A stretch of DNA of 57,878 nucleotides from Marinilactibacillus psychrotolerans (GTDB lineage: Bacteria > Bacillota > Bacilli > Lactobacillales > Carnobacteriaceae_A): NCBI RefSeq assembly GCF_900101525.1, contig NZ_FMZD01000017.1, forward strand, positions 1 through 57,878, given 5' to 3'. Positions 8,616-17,841 of this stretch are shown here, in pieces. Made by a program: the position numbers and the translations under genes. How positions within the stretch are numbered: position 1 is the stretch's first letter; the number at the start of each line of letters is the position of its first letter. The notes under the pieces are model-generated. The model did no database searches. It had not been told where the DNA came from and saw nothing but the letters and a program-made list of their open reading frames with translations.

Positions 8616-9944
8616 ATGAGTAAAGAACGAGAGCACTGGGGATCTCGCTGGGGATTTATATTAGCAGCTATGGGGTCTGCCGTAGGACTTGGTAATATCT
8701 GGCGGTTTTCTTATGCCATGGGAGAAGGAGGCGGTTCTACTTTTCTGATTATTTATTTATTAAGTGTTATATTAATAGGCTTTCCCGTTATGATGATTGA
8801 ATTTGCAATCGGACGAAGAGCACAAACAGACGCTATTGATGCCTTCAAAAAACTAGCGCCTAAATCTTTTTGGGTAGTCGCTGGCGGAATGGGTGTCCTA
8901 GCTGCCTTTGTTATTCTTTCATTTTATGGAGTTATTGGTGGATGGTCACTGAAATATATTTTCTCTTACTTGACCGGAGGTATTTCGGGTAATACGGAGA
9001 CATACTTTACAGAATTTGTAGGTACTACTATTGAACCTATTGGCTGGCAGTTCCTGTTTATGGGGATTACCGTTGCTATCGTTATGTTAGGCGTTCAAAA
9101 AGGTATTGAAACGTCTTCTAAATGGATGATGCCCATTTTAAGTATTTTATTGATCGTCTTAGCAGGTTACAGTTTAACTTTAGGCGGCGCTAGCGAAGCC
9201 TTAACTTTTATGTTTCATCCTGACTGGTCTGCCTTTACTAATCCAAGTGTATACTTTGCGGCAGTTGGTCAAGCATTCTTTACACTAAGTCTGGGAATGG
9301 GTATTATGCTGACATATGGTAGTTATTTAAGTCCTAAAGACAAGCTAACCTCATCAGCGGCTTATATTATAATTCTTGATACTCTTTTTGCTATTATTGC
9401 TGGATTAGTTGTTTTCCCTGCTTTATTCGCCTTTGATTTAGATCCTACTCAAGGGGCTGGACTGGTATTTGTTGTATTACCGACAATTTTTGAAGGAATT
9501 AGCGGCATTGGTCTAGTAGTTGGAGTTGCTTTCTTTATTCTATTAGCATTAGCGGCTCTTTCATCAGCTATTTCATTATTAGAAGTAGTCGTTGCTTACC
9601 TTATTCGAAGACTAGGAGTATCCCGTAAGTTAGCTACGCTTGGTATAGGATTTGTCATTTTCTTAGTAGGTATTCCTTCCTCTCTAAGTCAAGGTGCTGT
9701 CACTATTAATGTGTTTGGAGATTCATTCTTGGACTTTATGGATAAATTTTCAGGTAGCTTATTACTACCACTTGGTGGATTAATTATTGCTATTTATGGA
9801 ACATGGTCTTGGAAATCCGACGAGTTATTAGAACACACAGATCTTAAAGGTGTAGCCTGGGCTCCAGTATTTCTATTCTTTGCTAAGTTTATTGCACCTT
9901 TAGCTATTTTAGTTATTCTGGTATTTGGTATGTTAAACTGGTAA
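8616..9944 (+). CDS. Neurotransmitter:sodium symporter (NSS) family amino-acid transporter
   Basis: A 442-residue polytopic membrane protein with about eleven hydrophobic helices, the usual number for short bacterial members such as MhsT. Helix 1 carries the family signature GSAVGLGNIWRF, and an EGGGSTF segment follows, matching the unwound sodium/substrate region of LeuT-type transporters. It should import an amino acid with Na+; the substrate is not readable. AAAGGAG lies just before the ATG, and a strong terminator follows, so it is a single-gene unit. Use of a sodium gradient would suit a marine or alkaliphilic host. Confidence 0.93.
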   Translation: MSKEREHWGSRWGFILAAMGSAVGLGNIWRFSYAMGEGGGSTFLIIYLLSVILIGFPVMMIEFAIGRRAQTDAIDAFKKLAPKSFWVVAGGMGVLAAFVILSFYGVIGGWSLKYIFSYLTGGISGNTETYFTEFVGTTIEPIGWQFLFMGITVAIVMLGVQKGIETSSKWMMPILSILLIVLAGYSLTLGGASEALTFMFHPDWSAFTNPSVYFAAVGQAFFTLSLGMGIMLTYGSYLSPKDKLTSSAAYIIILDTLFAIIAGLVVFPALFAFDLDPTQGAGLVFVVLPTIFEGISGIGLVVGVAFFILLALAALSSAISLLEVVVAYLIRRLGVSRKLATLGIGFVIFLVGIPSSLSQGAVTINVFGDSFLDFMDKFSGSLLLPLGGLIIAIYGTWSWKSDELLEHTDLKGVAWAPVFLFFAKFIAPLAILVILVFGMLNW

Positions 9945-9959
9945 AACTCATTATAATTA

Positions 9960-10007
9960 AACTAACCCTTCCTTATAAATTTATAAGGAAGGGTTAGTTA
10001 TTTTTTT
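9960..10007. terminator. Terminator after the NSS transporter
   Basis: A perfect 40-base palindrome (9960-9999) followed by seven T on the plus strand. It also lies downstream of the convergent gene at 10038 and could act in both directions. Confidence 0.88.
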
Positions 10008-10037
10008 ACAATGATTAATGGGGTTAATTGATTTTAC

Positions 10038-11291
10038 TTAGTCAATTTCTTTTGTATTTGATTTGCTTGCTTCTTCATCGATTTTACTATCTAAACGTGA
10101 TAATTGTTTCTTAGCAAACTCTCGTCCACCAAGACCAAATGATAAAGCAAAGGCAACAGCTAATCCACCAATGATACAGATGAAAGCTGCTTGAACGATA
10201 GCTGAAGCAAAGTTCAACTGATCTAATGCCATGAAAATGGAAAAGACAATCAAGATATATTTGATCAACATTCCTGCTAACATACTACCCGTTGTGCTTT
10301 TAATAGCAGATGACAACATTTGTCCACCAACAAATCCTAATCCTATAATAATTGCGGCGAATAAAACGTTTGGAAGATATCCAATCACTACGCTTAGAAT
10401 AGAATTTAACATTTCTAGGTTTAAAGCATTTAATGCTTCTACTAGGAAGAACAAACCAATCAATACTGCAACTGTCTGTCCAGCAATTTTAGATAAATCC
10501 AAGTTCATGTTACTTGATTTTTTCAAATAAGAGGAGTATTTATTTAATCCAGCACTTTTCAGCAGATCCGTTAGAATCATTCCAGCAAACTTAGCAATCG
10601 CAAAACCTACAATCAATAAAACAACTGCTACTAAGATATTTGGAATTGCTGATAAGATTGTATTCAATACTGAGCTGATTGGATCAGCAATTGAATTAAT
10701 ATTCAACACTTCAAGTGCGACTAGTATAATTGGAATAACAATTAAGAAATAAACAATATTTGCTAGTACTGAAGCTAATGTACCTTTATTTTTCTTCACT
10801 TCTGCATCAGTTGTTTCTCCACCTGTGAGCTTAGCTAAATGTTTATCTATATTCGCTGCTACTGCAACGTTATAGACTAAATTCTTAACAAGTTTAGCAG
10901 CAAACAAACCTAATACCAGAACAATTCCTGCTGCAATGATATTGGGAATGAATGCCAGCACTGTATCGATCATATTCATAATCGGCTGTCCGATAGAATC
11001 TAATCCAAAGGTAGAAAAAATGCCAGGTAAAAACAATACCCACACCAGATAATAAGCTACTTTACTTAATGTATCAATTAAAGCATGTGACTGCTCTTCA
11101 GTGTTGGTAGCGCCCCATTTCTGGAAATATTTTCCAATCCCTATTGCTTTTAATCCCTTTGAGACTGCCTTGGCTACTAATGTTGCGACTATCCAAGCAA
11201 CTATGATAAGAACTATACCTAATAATAATTGTGGCAAGTAATCCAAAAATGAATTAAACCCATTTTGAACCGTATTTCCTGCATTATCCAT
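10038..11291 (-). CDS. Mechanosensitive-channel-like protein with repeated conserved TM helices
   Basis: A 417-residue membrane protein built from repeats: segments of the form (L/I)PN(I/V)L..(I/V)VL(V/I)xG recur near residues 18, 112, 213 and 305, each starting a long helix and followed by a short amphipathic stretch. This is the conserved TM-helix repeat found in a group related to small mechanosensitive channels, but the MscS beta domain itself is absent. The tail is charged and cytoplasmic. AAAGGAGAG precedes the ATG. A role in osmotic response is inferred from family only. Confidence 0.8.
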   Translation of the reverse strand: MDNAGNTVQNGFNSFLDYLPQLLLGIVLIIVAWIVATLVAKAVSKGLKAIGIGKYFQKWGATNTEEQSHALIDTLSKVAYYLVWVLFLPGIFSTFGLDSIGQPIMNMIDTVLAFIPNIIAAGIVLVLGLFAAKLVKNLVYNVAVAANIDKHLAKLTGGETTDAEVKKNKGTLASVLANIVYFLIVIPIILVALEVLNINSIADPISSVLNTILSAIPNILVAVVLLIVGFAIAKFAGMILTDLLKSAGLNKYSSYLKKSSNMNLDLSKIAGQTVAVLIGLFFLVEALNALNLEMLNSILSVVIGYLPNVLFAAIIIGLGFVGGQMLSSAIKSTTGSMLAGMLIKYILIVFSIFMALDQLNFASAIVQAAFICIIGGLAVAFALSFGLGGREFAKKQLSRLDSKIDEEASKSNTKEID

Positions 11292-11374
11292 GTAATATCT
11301 CTCCTTTTTTGTATTTAACTACTTATTCAGTATATAGAGAGAGTACTATGCATACAAACAATACGCATTAAATA

Positions 11375-11407
11375 AGGCTAGCCAACTACTATTAAGTTGA
11401 CTAGCCT
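11375..11407 (-). terminator. Terminator after degV-like gene
   Basis: Inverted repeat AGGCTAG-x-CAACT with its complement (11375-11387 and 11395-11407, one mismatch). On the minus strand it is followed by a short T-rich stretch. The T run is weak. Confidence 0.55.
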
Positions 11408-11445
11408 ATACATCTTGAGTCTTATTGAATTCAAGAAATAACTAT

Positions 11446-12327
11446 TTAGGTTTCTTTTATATACATGTAGTGATCAGGTTTTTCATCAAAATAGAAGACG
11501 CCGACTCCTCCGATGCCTAAGTGAGCCGCCAAAAGGGCTCCTAAATCTAAAATTTGAGTGGTTACATGAGGTAAAGCTGTTTTCACCATGTTTTCAAGTT
11601 TCTCTGCTGATTCTATATCATTTACATGACTGATTGTAACAAGCTGATCATCAAACGTGCCTACACCTTCCTTAACATCTTGAATAATTTTCTTATAAAT
11701 ACGTTCCTGCCCGCGGACAAGTTTCTTAACAATGATCCCTGTATCATCTACTGTAAGATAAGGTTTGATGTTAAGTGCAGTACCAGCAGCACCCGCCACT
11801 TTAGATACTCTTCCACCCTTTACTAACCAATTTAAATTATTTAATGTGAAATGATATTTTATATGCTGCGCATTTTTTCTGGTTTGCTCTACAATGGTTT
11901 CAAATGGTAAGCCATGTTTCACCATTTCCATAGCCTGGATAGCCAGTAAGGCTCCTCCGCCTGAGCCTCCTAATGAATCGACTACTTCGACTTTCATATC
12001 AGGATGATTCGTTTTGTATTCGTTGATTAGAGAATAGGCAACTTGAAAAGTACCCGAAAACTGACTATAGATAGAAATGTAGAGAACATCTTCATTTCTG
12101 CTTCGACAGTCATTAAGAATATCCAGAAGTGACTGAGGAGAGATTTGTGAAGTTTTAGGAAGAATACCTTGACTCATATACTCGTGAACTTGTTTTAAAG
12201 ATATTTCTTTTTGGTCTAAGTAATCTTTATCATTGATAATCACACTTAGGGGTAAAAATTCATAGTCATATTCCTTTTTCATAAAATCATTTTGATCAAT
12301 TCCTGAATCAATAATTACTTTTATCAT
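11446..12327 (-). CDS. DegV family fatty-acid-binding protein
   Basis: A 293-residue protein with the DegV pattern: IDSGID near the N-terminus, LPLSV, the KTSQISPQ segment around residue 79, SGTFQ around residue 108 and VDSLGGSGG around residue 136. DegV proteins bind a fatty acid in a buried pocket; the related FakB proteins present it to the kinase FakA. A FakA gene is not in the window, so its partner is unknown. The gene is followed closely by an unknown gene upstream in transcription order (12363-12986), with a 35-bp gap. Confidence 0.9.
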   Translation of the reverse strand: MIKVIIDSGIDQNDFMKKEYDYEFLPLSVIINDKDYLDQKEISLKQVHEYMSQGILPKTSQISPQSLLDILNDCRSRNEDVLYISIYSQFSGTFQVAYSLINEYKTNHPDMKVEVVDSLGGSGGGALLAIQAMEMVKHGLPFETIVEQTRKNAQHIKYHFTLNNLNWLVKGGRVSKVAGAAGTALNIKPYLTVDDTGIIVKKLVRGQERIYKKIIQDVKEGVGTFDDQLVTISHVNDIESAEKLENMVKTALPHVTTQILDLGALLAAHLGIGGVGVFYFDEKPDHYMYIKET

Positions 12328-12362
12328 TTTTTGCCCTACTTTCTTTTAACAGTGCATTTACT

Positions 12363-12986
12363 TTAACTATTTAAAATCTGATCTATTTCAGTTGGAGTCA
12401 ATTTATTTACATTATATCGATTCCAGATTTCAGCTAAATGTTCCGCATAAACCTTTCCATATATTTTTACAACTGTTTCTTTCCATTGTTTTAGCGAATC
12501 ATATTTAGTAGAAAGACTGTCTTCTTTTTGTGCACTAAGTAATTGGTTATTATCCATGTTACTATTTAGATCAATCGTCACTTCTTGCATTTCTAGATCA
12601 CTTTCTTCTCTTCCTTGCCAAATTTCGTCAGGAATCACCAAAATATAAAGATCTTTTTGCAAGTAAACATAAAAAAAGCCTTTTTTAATTAAGGGTGCAA
12701 TAACTTCCAGTTGCTTCAGATTCTCAAACGCAATGGCCTGTTCTATTTGGTCTCCAAACTTATCCAGCAAATCTGTTATAACAGGTTGGTAGAATTGGTG
12801 AAATTGTTCGTAAATATTTTCATATAATTTTTGAACCAATTGTTCTTTTTTCCAGCTTTTCTTTATAGAAAGATTCAGATTTTCTGATATAGAAATCAAC
12901 TGATTTTTTGTGCAATTCGCCAGATTTTTTTCTAATGATGTGGAGATTGCTTTTTTTATTATAGGAAAACGCTCTTGTGATTCCAA
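12363..12986 (-). CDS. Hypothetical protein with SAP/Rho-N-like N-terminal helix pair
   Basis: A 207-residue soluble protein I cannot assign to a named family. Residues about 20-55 (TKNQLISISENLNLS then KKEQLVQKL) look like the helix-turn-helix pair of Rho N-terminal/SAP-like modules, which often bind nucleic acid. The middle is acidic, and the end has PTEIDQIL. The start is TTG at 12986 with AAAGGA nine bases upstream. It sits between DegV and a YlxP-like gene and may share their transcript. Confidence 0.6.
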   Translation of the reverse strand: MESQERFPIIKKAISTSLEKNLANCTKNQLISISENLNLSIKKSWKKEQLVQKLYENIYEQFHQFYQPVITDLLDKFGDQIEQAIAFENLKQLEVIAPLIKKGFFYVYLQKDLYILVIPDEIWQGREESDLEMQEVTIDLNSNMDNNQLLSAQKEDSLSTKYDSLKQWKETVVKIYGKVYAEHLAEIWNRYNVNKLTPTEIDQILNS

Positions 12987-13017
12987 CTTTTTTCATCCTT
13001 TTTTATGATTTTACTAT

Positions 13018-13299
13018 TTAATACTTTTGCCAATCGATTTCAGTAACTTCTACTTCATAATTATTCTCAATAAACTGAATGACTTTCTGTAGTATCTTTT
13101 CACACAATACTCTATTATTCCCTACTATCCCAATTCCAAGAATTGCTTTATTCCATGTATCCATTTCATCAACTTCTGCTACACTTACATTATACTGATT
13201 TTTCAACTTATGAAGAATACTTTTAACAACGCTTCTCTTATCTTTTAGAGAATAGGCATCATAAATCATAATGGTTAACTCCATTCCTATCAAAACCAT
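13018..13299 (-). CDS. YlxP-like DUF503 protein
   Basis: A 93-residue protein with the DUF503 signature: a first beta strand, then YDAYSLKDKRSVVKSI, and NVSVAEVDEMDTW in the second half. Start ATG 13299 aligns with the family start and has GAGGTG nine bases upstream; a GTG four codons earlier (13311) is less likely. YlxP is usually found beside infB and rbfA, where it is implicated in translation or ribosome maturation. Here it stands apart from those genes, upstream of the unknown 207-residue protein. Confidence 0.85.
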   Translation of the reverse strand: MVLIGMELTIMIYDAYSLKDKRSVVKSILHKLKNQYNVSVAEVDEMDTWNKAILGIGIVGNNRVLCEKILQKVIQFIENNYEVEVTEIDWQKY

Positions 13300-13661
13300 T
13301 GAACATTTCACCTCAAATTCAATCAGTAATAAACTCCTATATATAAAAGCTTCTTTTGCCCAGTAGGGAATTGTTTTAACTGATTAATCATACCATAATT
13401 TTCAAAAAGGGTAAAAGTCCAGATTATACTGAACAGATGACTACTTTGTTCACAATTTGAATGCTCTTCAATATTTTTAGCATTAAAGTAAATAGATTGA
13501 CCTTTCAATCATTTAATCATTCTATAAAATAACAGTTGAATCCCCTCTCATTCATTCTACAACGTTCAAAATAAAAGATTTTATTTTTTTTAAACTCTTT
13601 TCATTTTATTATGATAAAATAGGGAAAGTGAAAATTAAAAAAACATTTAAAGGAGATCTTT
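13300..13661. other. Divergent intergenic region
   Basis: Holds the 5' regions of the YlxP-like gene (minus) and the DUF368 gene (plus). An extended -10-like TATGATAAAAT lies at about 13609-13619 for the plus gene. An open frame at 13323-13508 on the minus strand lacks a start with a ribosome site and looks spurious. Nothing else seen. Confidence 0.4.
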
Positions 13662-14576
13662 ATGCAATACATTTGGATGATAGTTAAAGGAATGATCATT
13701 GGAATCACAAACGTGATACCTGGTGTATCTGGGGGGACAATGGCTGTTTCCTTTGGAATCTATGATGACATTATACATGCTGTTACACATGTAAAAAATG
13801 AATTTAAACAAAGTTCTAAAGTCTTAGGACCCTTAGCTATCGGTGCTTTAATCGGTATTGCTGGGTTTTCATATTTTATTGAGCTCTTACTAGATCAATA
13901 TACTTTAGCAACTGCTATCGCATTTATAGGTTTAATACTCGGTGGGTTACCTATTCTCTGGAACTCTTTTCAGAAAAGCAAGTTACAAGAAAAACAATCA
14001 TTGAACTTTATCCACGTAATTTTATTTTTGATCTTTTTTGGGATTGTAGCTTGGATGTCTTTTGCAGATAAAGGAGGAAATGGTGCGCAATCAATTTCTC
14101 TTAGTCTTGGTAATGTACTAGCTTTATTTATAGTTGGTGTTGCTTCTGCAGCTGCTATGGTCGTACCTGGAGTGAGCGGATCTTTACTGATGTTGATTTT
14201 AGGATTCTACTACGCAGTCATCTATACCATCAATCAATTTACTGGTGCCTTATCAAGTTTTGATATGGATACTTTAATTCCTTTCGGTACTTTACTAGCT
14301 GCTTATGCCGTTGGAATGCTGGTAGGGATCGTTCTCATTAGTAAAGCCATTGATTACTTTTTCCAGAATAAACCAACTTATACGTATGCAAGTATTTTAG
14401 GTTTAGTTGTTGCTTCGCCAATTGCTATTTTAACGAATACTACTGCACTTGCAGACTTACAATCTGGTAGATCAATCTGGTATTATTTATTATCCATCAT
14501 AATAGGGATGCTCTGTTTTGCTCTAACATTTGCTTTAGGTAGAACTGAAGATACAGCAGATGCAATAGAAGATTAA
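13662..14576 (+). CDS. DUF368 family protein, undecaprenyl-phosphate translocase (PopT type)
   Basis: A 304-residue polytopic membrane protein with the two-fold repeat typical of DUF368: NVIPGVSGGT near residue 17 and MVVPGVSGSLL around residue 167. DUF368 and DedA proteins were shown to recycle the lipid carrier undecaprenyl phosphate across the membrane; DUF368 members matter most at high pH. AAAGGAG precedes the ATG and a bidirectional terminator follows, so it is a single gene. The carrier assignment rests on family membership. It agrees with a marine or alkaline lifestyle. Confidence 0.9.
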   Translation: MQYIWMIVKGMIIGITNVIPGVSGGTMAVSFGIYDDIIHAVTHVKNEFKQSSKVLGPLAIGALIGIAGFSYFIELLLDQYTLATAIAFIGLILGGLPILWNSFQKSKLQEKQSLNFIHVILFLIFFGIVAWMSFADKGGNGAQSISLSLGNVLALFIVGVASAAAMVVPGVSGSLLMLILGFYYAVIYTINQFTGALSSFDMDTLIPFGTLLAAYAVGMLVGIVLISKAIDYFFQNKPTYTYASILGLVVASPIAILTNTTALADLQSGRSIWYYLLSIIIGMLCFALTFALGRTEDTADAIED

Positions 14577-14577
14577 A

Positions 14578-14642
14578 AAAGCTCTTACTGTGATGAGGAA
14601 TTGGTTCAAAACCGATTATCCTCATTCAGTAAGAGTTTTTTA
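14578..14642. terminator. Bidirectional terminator between DUF368 gene and ywbE
   Basis: Imperfect hairpin with an outer stem of CTCTTACTG against CAGTAAGAG and an inner stem GATGAGGA/TCCTCAT. A-run on the left and T-run on the right let it serve both convergent genes. Confidence 0.85.
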
Positions 14643-14837
14643 TTAAATAATTTCTTGTACTCTTCCAACTTGATTTTGTTCTTCCAGCATAACTTTTATT
14701 CCATGGGGATGTTGTGGGCTATTTGTCAATATCTTTTTAACATGTCCTCTAGTTAATGTACCTGATCTTTGATCTTTTTTTAGTACGATATCCACTAAAG
14801 CTCCTATTTCAATATTTGCTCTTTTCTTACCATCCAT
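14643..14837 (-). CDS. ywbE: YwbE family protein (DUF2196)
   Basis: A 64-residue protein matching the YwbE family: an N-terminal basic patch, GALVDIVLKKDQRSGTL, a TRGHVKKILTN segment and a HPHGIKVML motif. Length is typical. It looks like a small beta-rich, KOW-like fold. Function is not established in any organism I know of. It converges with the DUF368 gene and precedes no obvious partner. Confidence 0.88.
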   Translation of the reverse strand: MDGKKRANIEIGALVDIVLKKDQRSGTLTRGHVKKILTNSPQHPHGIKVMLEEQNQVGRVQEII

Positions 14838-14900
14838 TCTATTCCCTGCTCTCTCAAATTATTTAATTGGTTCTACGTGCTTTTCTTTTTGTGCATTGTT

Positions 14901-15362
14901 TTAATCTTCATCCTCTTGCTTTTCCAAATCATCAATTAAGTTATTCATTAATTGGATTTCTTCTTTCTGTGTTTTGATTATACCATCTGCAAGCTCTCGA
15001 ACTCTAGGGTCAGATATATTTGCACGTTCACTCGTTAGAATTGCAATAGAATGATGCGGAATCATCGCTTTCATATAAGAAGTATCATCAACAGTTGTTT
15101 GACTTCTTACTAACCAGAGTGAAACACCAAAAACAACAATAGAAGCAGCTAAAATCATACTATTCACTTTCTTATTTTTATACATTTTCCACATAAACAG
15201 TATCATAATGACTGCCATAACTGCACCCATCATAATCGCCATGTATACTCTAGTCTCGCTAAACTTTACATCAGTGAATTCAAATACATTTAAAAACATC
15301 AAAATATACATAATCACTGTTGAGGTCAAAATCATAAGTCCAAATTTAATATATTGTTTCAT
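14901..15362 (-). CDS. Membrane protein with C-terminal DUF305 domain
   Basis: A 153-residue protein with three hydrophobic helices (about residues 7-27, 40-58 and 68-85), then a DUF305 segment containing MIPHHSIAIL and an amphipathic helix ERANISDPRVRELADGI. The MxPHH motif is the likely metal-binding part of the family. Many DUF305 proteins lie near copper genes, but no such gene is present here. AGGAGG precedes the ATG. The gene directly follows the macrodomain gene by 12 bp, so the two are co-transcribed. Confidence 0.85.
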   Translation of the reverse strand: MKQYIKFGLMILTSTVIMYILMFLNVFEFTDVKFSETRVYMAIMMGAVMAVIMILFMWKMYKNKKVNSMILAASIVVFGVSLWLVRSQTTVDDTSYMKAMIPHHSIAILTSERANISDPRVRELADGIIKTQKEEIQLMNNLIDDLEKQEDED

Positions 15363-15374
15363 TCTATCTTCCTC

Positions 15375-15896
15375 CTATATTTTATCACTATTTTGTACTA
15401 TTTCTTTATACAACTTTGCTGTTCTCTCATCAAACGCTACGAGCGTTACCTTAACATCCCGCTTTTTATCAGCTAAATAATCTATTATAGTATGAATTGC
15501 AATTTGAGCAGCTTCTGCTGCTGGATAGTGATAAATGCCTGTACTGATTGCTGGAAAAGCAATAGAGCTAATGTGTTTTTCTTCAGCAATTTCTAATGAG
15601 TTCCGATAACAATTCTCCAGTAATTGATCTTCTCCATGTTGCCCATCTCTATACACAGGTCCCACTGTATGAATAATATATTCAGCAGGCAAATTATATC
15701 CTTTTGTCAGCTTCGCTTCACCGGTTTCTGCCCCACCCAGTTTTCTGCAAGCTTCTTTAAGTTCAGGTCCAGCTGCTTGATGGATCGCTCCATCTACGCC
15801 ACCACCCCCTAAAAGAGACTTATTAGCCGCATTAACAATAGCATCCACTTCTAATTGTGTAATATCTCCTTGCCAGATATTAATTTGTTCTTTCAT
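15375..15896 (-). CDS. Macrodomain protein, O-acetyl-ADP-ribose deacetylase type
   Basis: A 173-residue stand-alone macrodomain. Signature parts are VDAIVNAANKSLLGGGGVDGAIH near residue 18 (Asn and Asp of the ADP-ribose site), then FPAISTGIYHYP around residue 118. This matches YmdB-type enzymes that remove O-acetyl or ADP-ribosyl groups. GGGAGGGG lies before the ATG. It is upstream of the DUF305 membrane gene with only 12 bp between. No partner ADP-ribosyltransferase or sirtuin is adjacent, so a link to a dedicated system is not supported. Confidence 0.92.
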   Translation of the reverse strand: MKEQINIWQGDITQLEVDAIVNAANKSLLGGGGVDGAIHQAAGPELKEACRKLGGAETGEAKLTKGYNLPAEYIIHTVGPVYRDGQHGEDQLLENCYRNSLEIAEEKHISSIAFPAISTGIYHYPAAEAAQIAIHTIIDYLADKKRDVKVTLVAFDERTAKLYKEIVQNSDKI

Positions 15897-15962
15897 ACTA
15901 CCCCTCCCTTTTGTGAAAATCTATGTATCTATCGTATAATCTTAAGAAGCAATGAGCAAATA

Positions 15963-16042
15963 AAAGAGCCTAGTCAAATGAACCGACCCTTATATTAGAT
16001 TTCAGGCTAATATAAGGGAGTCAATTCAAAATATGATAGGCT
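15963..16042 (-). terminator. Terminator of the lysW-type gene
   Basis: Long interrupted hairpin: outer stem AGCCTA/TAGGCT (arms 15967-15972 and 16037-16042), inner stem CCCTTATATTAG/CTAATATAAGGG, with more pairing between. On the minus strand CTTTTATTTG follows. Confidence 0.65.
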
Positions 16043-16051
16043 GTTTTAAGG

Positions 16052-17779
16052 TTATTGTTCTTTCAGTTTATTTGGTGTTGTTTCAACTTTTTTACCTAAC
16101 AAGAATACCATTCCGATTATAGCTATGAATGTAATGGGTAAAATAATCCAAATATTCAAGCCCATTGCTGAAGGAAGATATCCAAATACTATAGAGATTA
16201 TTCCCACTGCTAAAGCATAAGGCAGTTGTGTTTTAACGTGATCGATTAGATTAGACCCGGCTCCCATCGAAGATAAAATAGTTGTATCAGATATTGGTGA
16301 GCTATGATCACCAAATATTGCTCCTGTTAGGACTGCCCCAGCAGACATAATTACGAATTCTGAATTTCCAGGATCCAGTGCTGAAGCTAATGGAATTGCT
16401 AAGGGCATTAAAATCCCCATTGTTCCATAAGATGTCCCTGTAGAAAATGAGATAATTGCTCCAAGAATAAAGATAATTGTAGGAAGCAAGACCGGAGGCA
16501 TGGCATCTCCTAAGAGAGAGACAAGATAATCTGCTGTACCCAATTCATTCATTACAGTGGATAAGGACCAGGCAAGTAATAATACTACGCCTGTTATCAT
16601 CAATGTTTTCATTCCCTTTATCCAAATATCTATTCCTTTACTGAAGGTGAACAAGTCTTGTGAAACACCCATGATTAGAGCAATGATGCTAGATATTAAC
16701 GCAGCTTGGAATAAAACGACTGATGCATCTGAAGCACCGAAGGTTTCTCTTATCGTTACAAAAGATAATGGGGAATTGACTATTTCTTGTGCCAATAACG
16801 TGTTATCTCCAGTTAAGATTGCGCTTCTACCATTCATATAAAACCCGACAAAACTAAACACAATCAAGCTACCAATTGGAATTAGTGCGTTCCAGATCGT
16901 CGCTTTTTTTTCATTTAACACCTCTTGCTTTTCTTCATCAGCCTCTACTTCAGAGTTTTCAGCAATTAACATTCCTGTGTCTCTCGCACGTTCCTGGGCT
17001 TTTTTCATTGGTCCGAACTCTCTCAAGGTAACAGAAGTTACCACAACAAAAAGCAACATCAATATATTATAGAAGCGGTAAGGGATCGTCTGTAGAAAGA
17101 TTCCGTATGCATTAACATTCTGTCCGATTGACTGATAAGCATCATTGATGAGTCCAACCTCATAGCCGATCCAAGTTGAAACTAATGCGATTCCAGCAAT
17201 TGGTGCTGCTGTAGCATCAATTACAAAAGCTAATCTCTCTCTTGAAATTTTCATTTTATCTGTTACAGGACGCATGATTGGACCAACAATCAAGGCGTTT
17301 GCATAGTCATCAAAGAAAATCAGTATGCCAAGTGCCCAAGTAATCAGCTGCGCACTCACTGGACCTTTCGCTCTTTTGGCTAGGCTTTCTGCTACTGCTT
17401 GCGCTCCGCCCATACTAGTGACTAAAGCAATTAATCCTCCAATCGTCATAACTTGTAGAATAATACCTGCATTCCATGGATCTGCTAGAGAGCCTAGAAT
17501 GTAGTCTACAATATCAGTAAATCCATAAACGATGGCCAATAATATATTTGTTCCATAATAAAACTGCATCAGAATTGTACCTGAAAAAATCCCCACAAAG
17601 AGTGATAAAATAACATTCTTGGTTATAAAAGCCAAAATAATTGCGATAATAGGCGGAATCAGAGTCATCCATCCAATCGAACCGGCTAAACTAGTTTCTA
17701 TTTCTTCAGCATAGACAGGGGCTGGTATAAAACATATAAGTGCCGTAAATAAAGTAATCAAACTAAGCTTTTTTAACAT
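16052..17779 (-). CDS. lysW: NhaC-family transporter, predicted lysine transporter LysW
   Basis: A 575-residue membrane protein with about twelve helices after an N-terminal signal-like segment (MLKKLSLITLFTALICFIPAPVYA). The NhaC pattern is visible, including FDDYANALIVGP near the middle and the FGDHSSPISDTTILSS motif late in the protein. Start is ATG 17779 with GGAG seven bases upstream; an in-frame extension to 17836 is unlikely. Homologous genes are usually called Na+/H+ antiporters, but this one follows a lysine riboswitch with its own terminator (17842-18058). LysW-type NhaC homologues under the same element were proposed as lysine importers. Lysine uptake is therefore the better guess; transport was not shown here. 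Confidence 0.88.
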   Translation of the reverse strand: MLKKLSLITLFTALICFIPAPVYAEEIETSLAGSIGWMTLIPPIIAIILAFITKNVILSLFVGIFSGTILMQFYYGTNILLAIVYGFTDIVDYILGSLADPWNAGIILQVMTIGGLIALVTSMGGAQAVAESLAKRAKGPVSAQLITWALGILIFFDDYANALIVGPIMRPVTDKMKISRERLAFVIDATAAPIAGIALVSTWIGYEVGLINDAYQSIGQNVNAYGIFLQTIPYRFYNILMLLFVVVTSVTLREFGPMKKAQERARDTGMLIAENSEVEADEEKQEVLNEKKATIWNALIPIGSLIVFSFVGFYMNGRSAILTGDNTLLAQEIVNSPLSFVTIRETFGASDASVVLFQAALISSIIALIMGVSQDLFTFSKGIDIWIKGMKTLMITGVVLLLAWSLSTVMNELGTADYLVSLLGDAMPPVLLPTIIFILGAIISFSTGTSYGTMGILMPLAIPLASALDPGNSEFVIMSAGAVLTGAIFGDHSSPISDTTILSSMGAGSNLIDHVKTQLPYALAVGIISIVFGYLPSAMGLNIWIILPITFIAIIGMVFLLGKKVETTPNKLKEQ

Positions 17780-17841
17780 TGTTAGTCTCCTATCATTTTT
17801 TGGTATCTCGTAATAAAAACGCACTACTTGCTTCAAAATAT

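Noticed and set aside
13323-13508. 61-codon minus-strand ORF between the YlxP-like gene and the DUF368 gene
   Set aside because: TTG start without a ribosome site, no recognisable features, lies in the promoter region.
14901-15896. Macrodomain plus membrane protein as a two-gene defence or ADP-ribosylation module
   Set aside because: No ADP-ribosyltransferase, sirtuin or other effector is adjacent, and the DUF305 protein has no known link to such systems.
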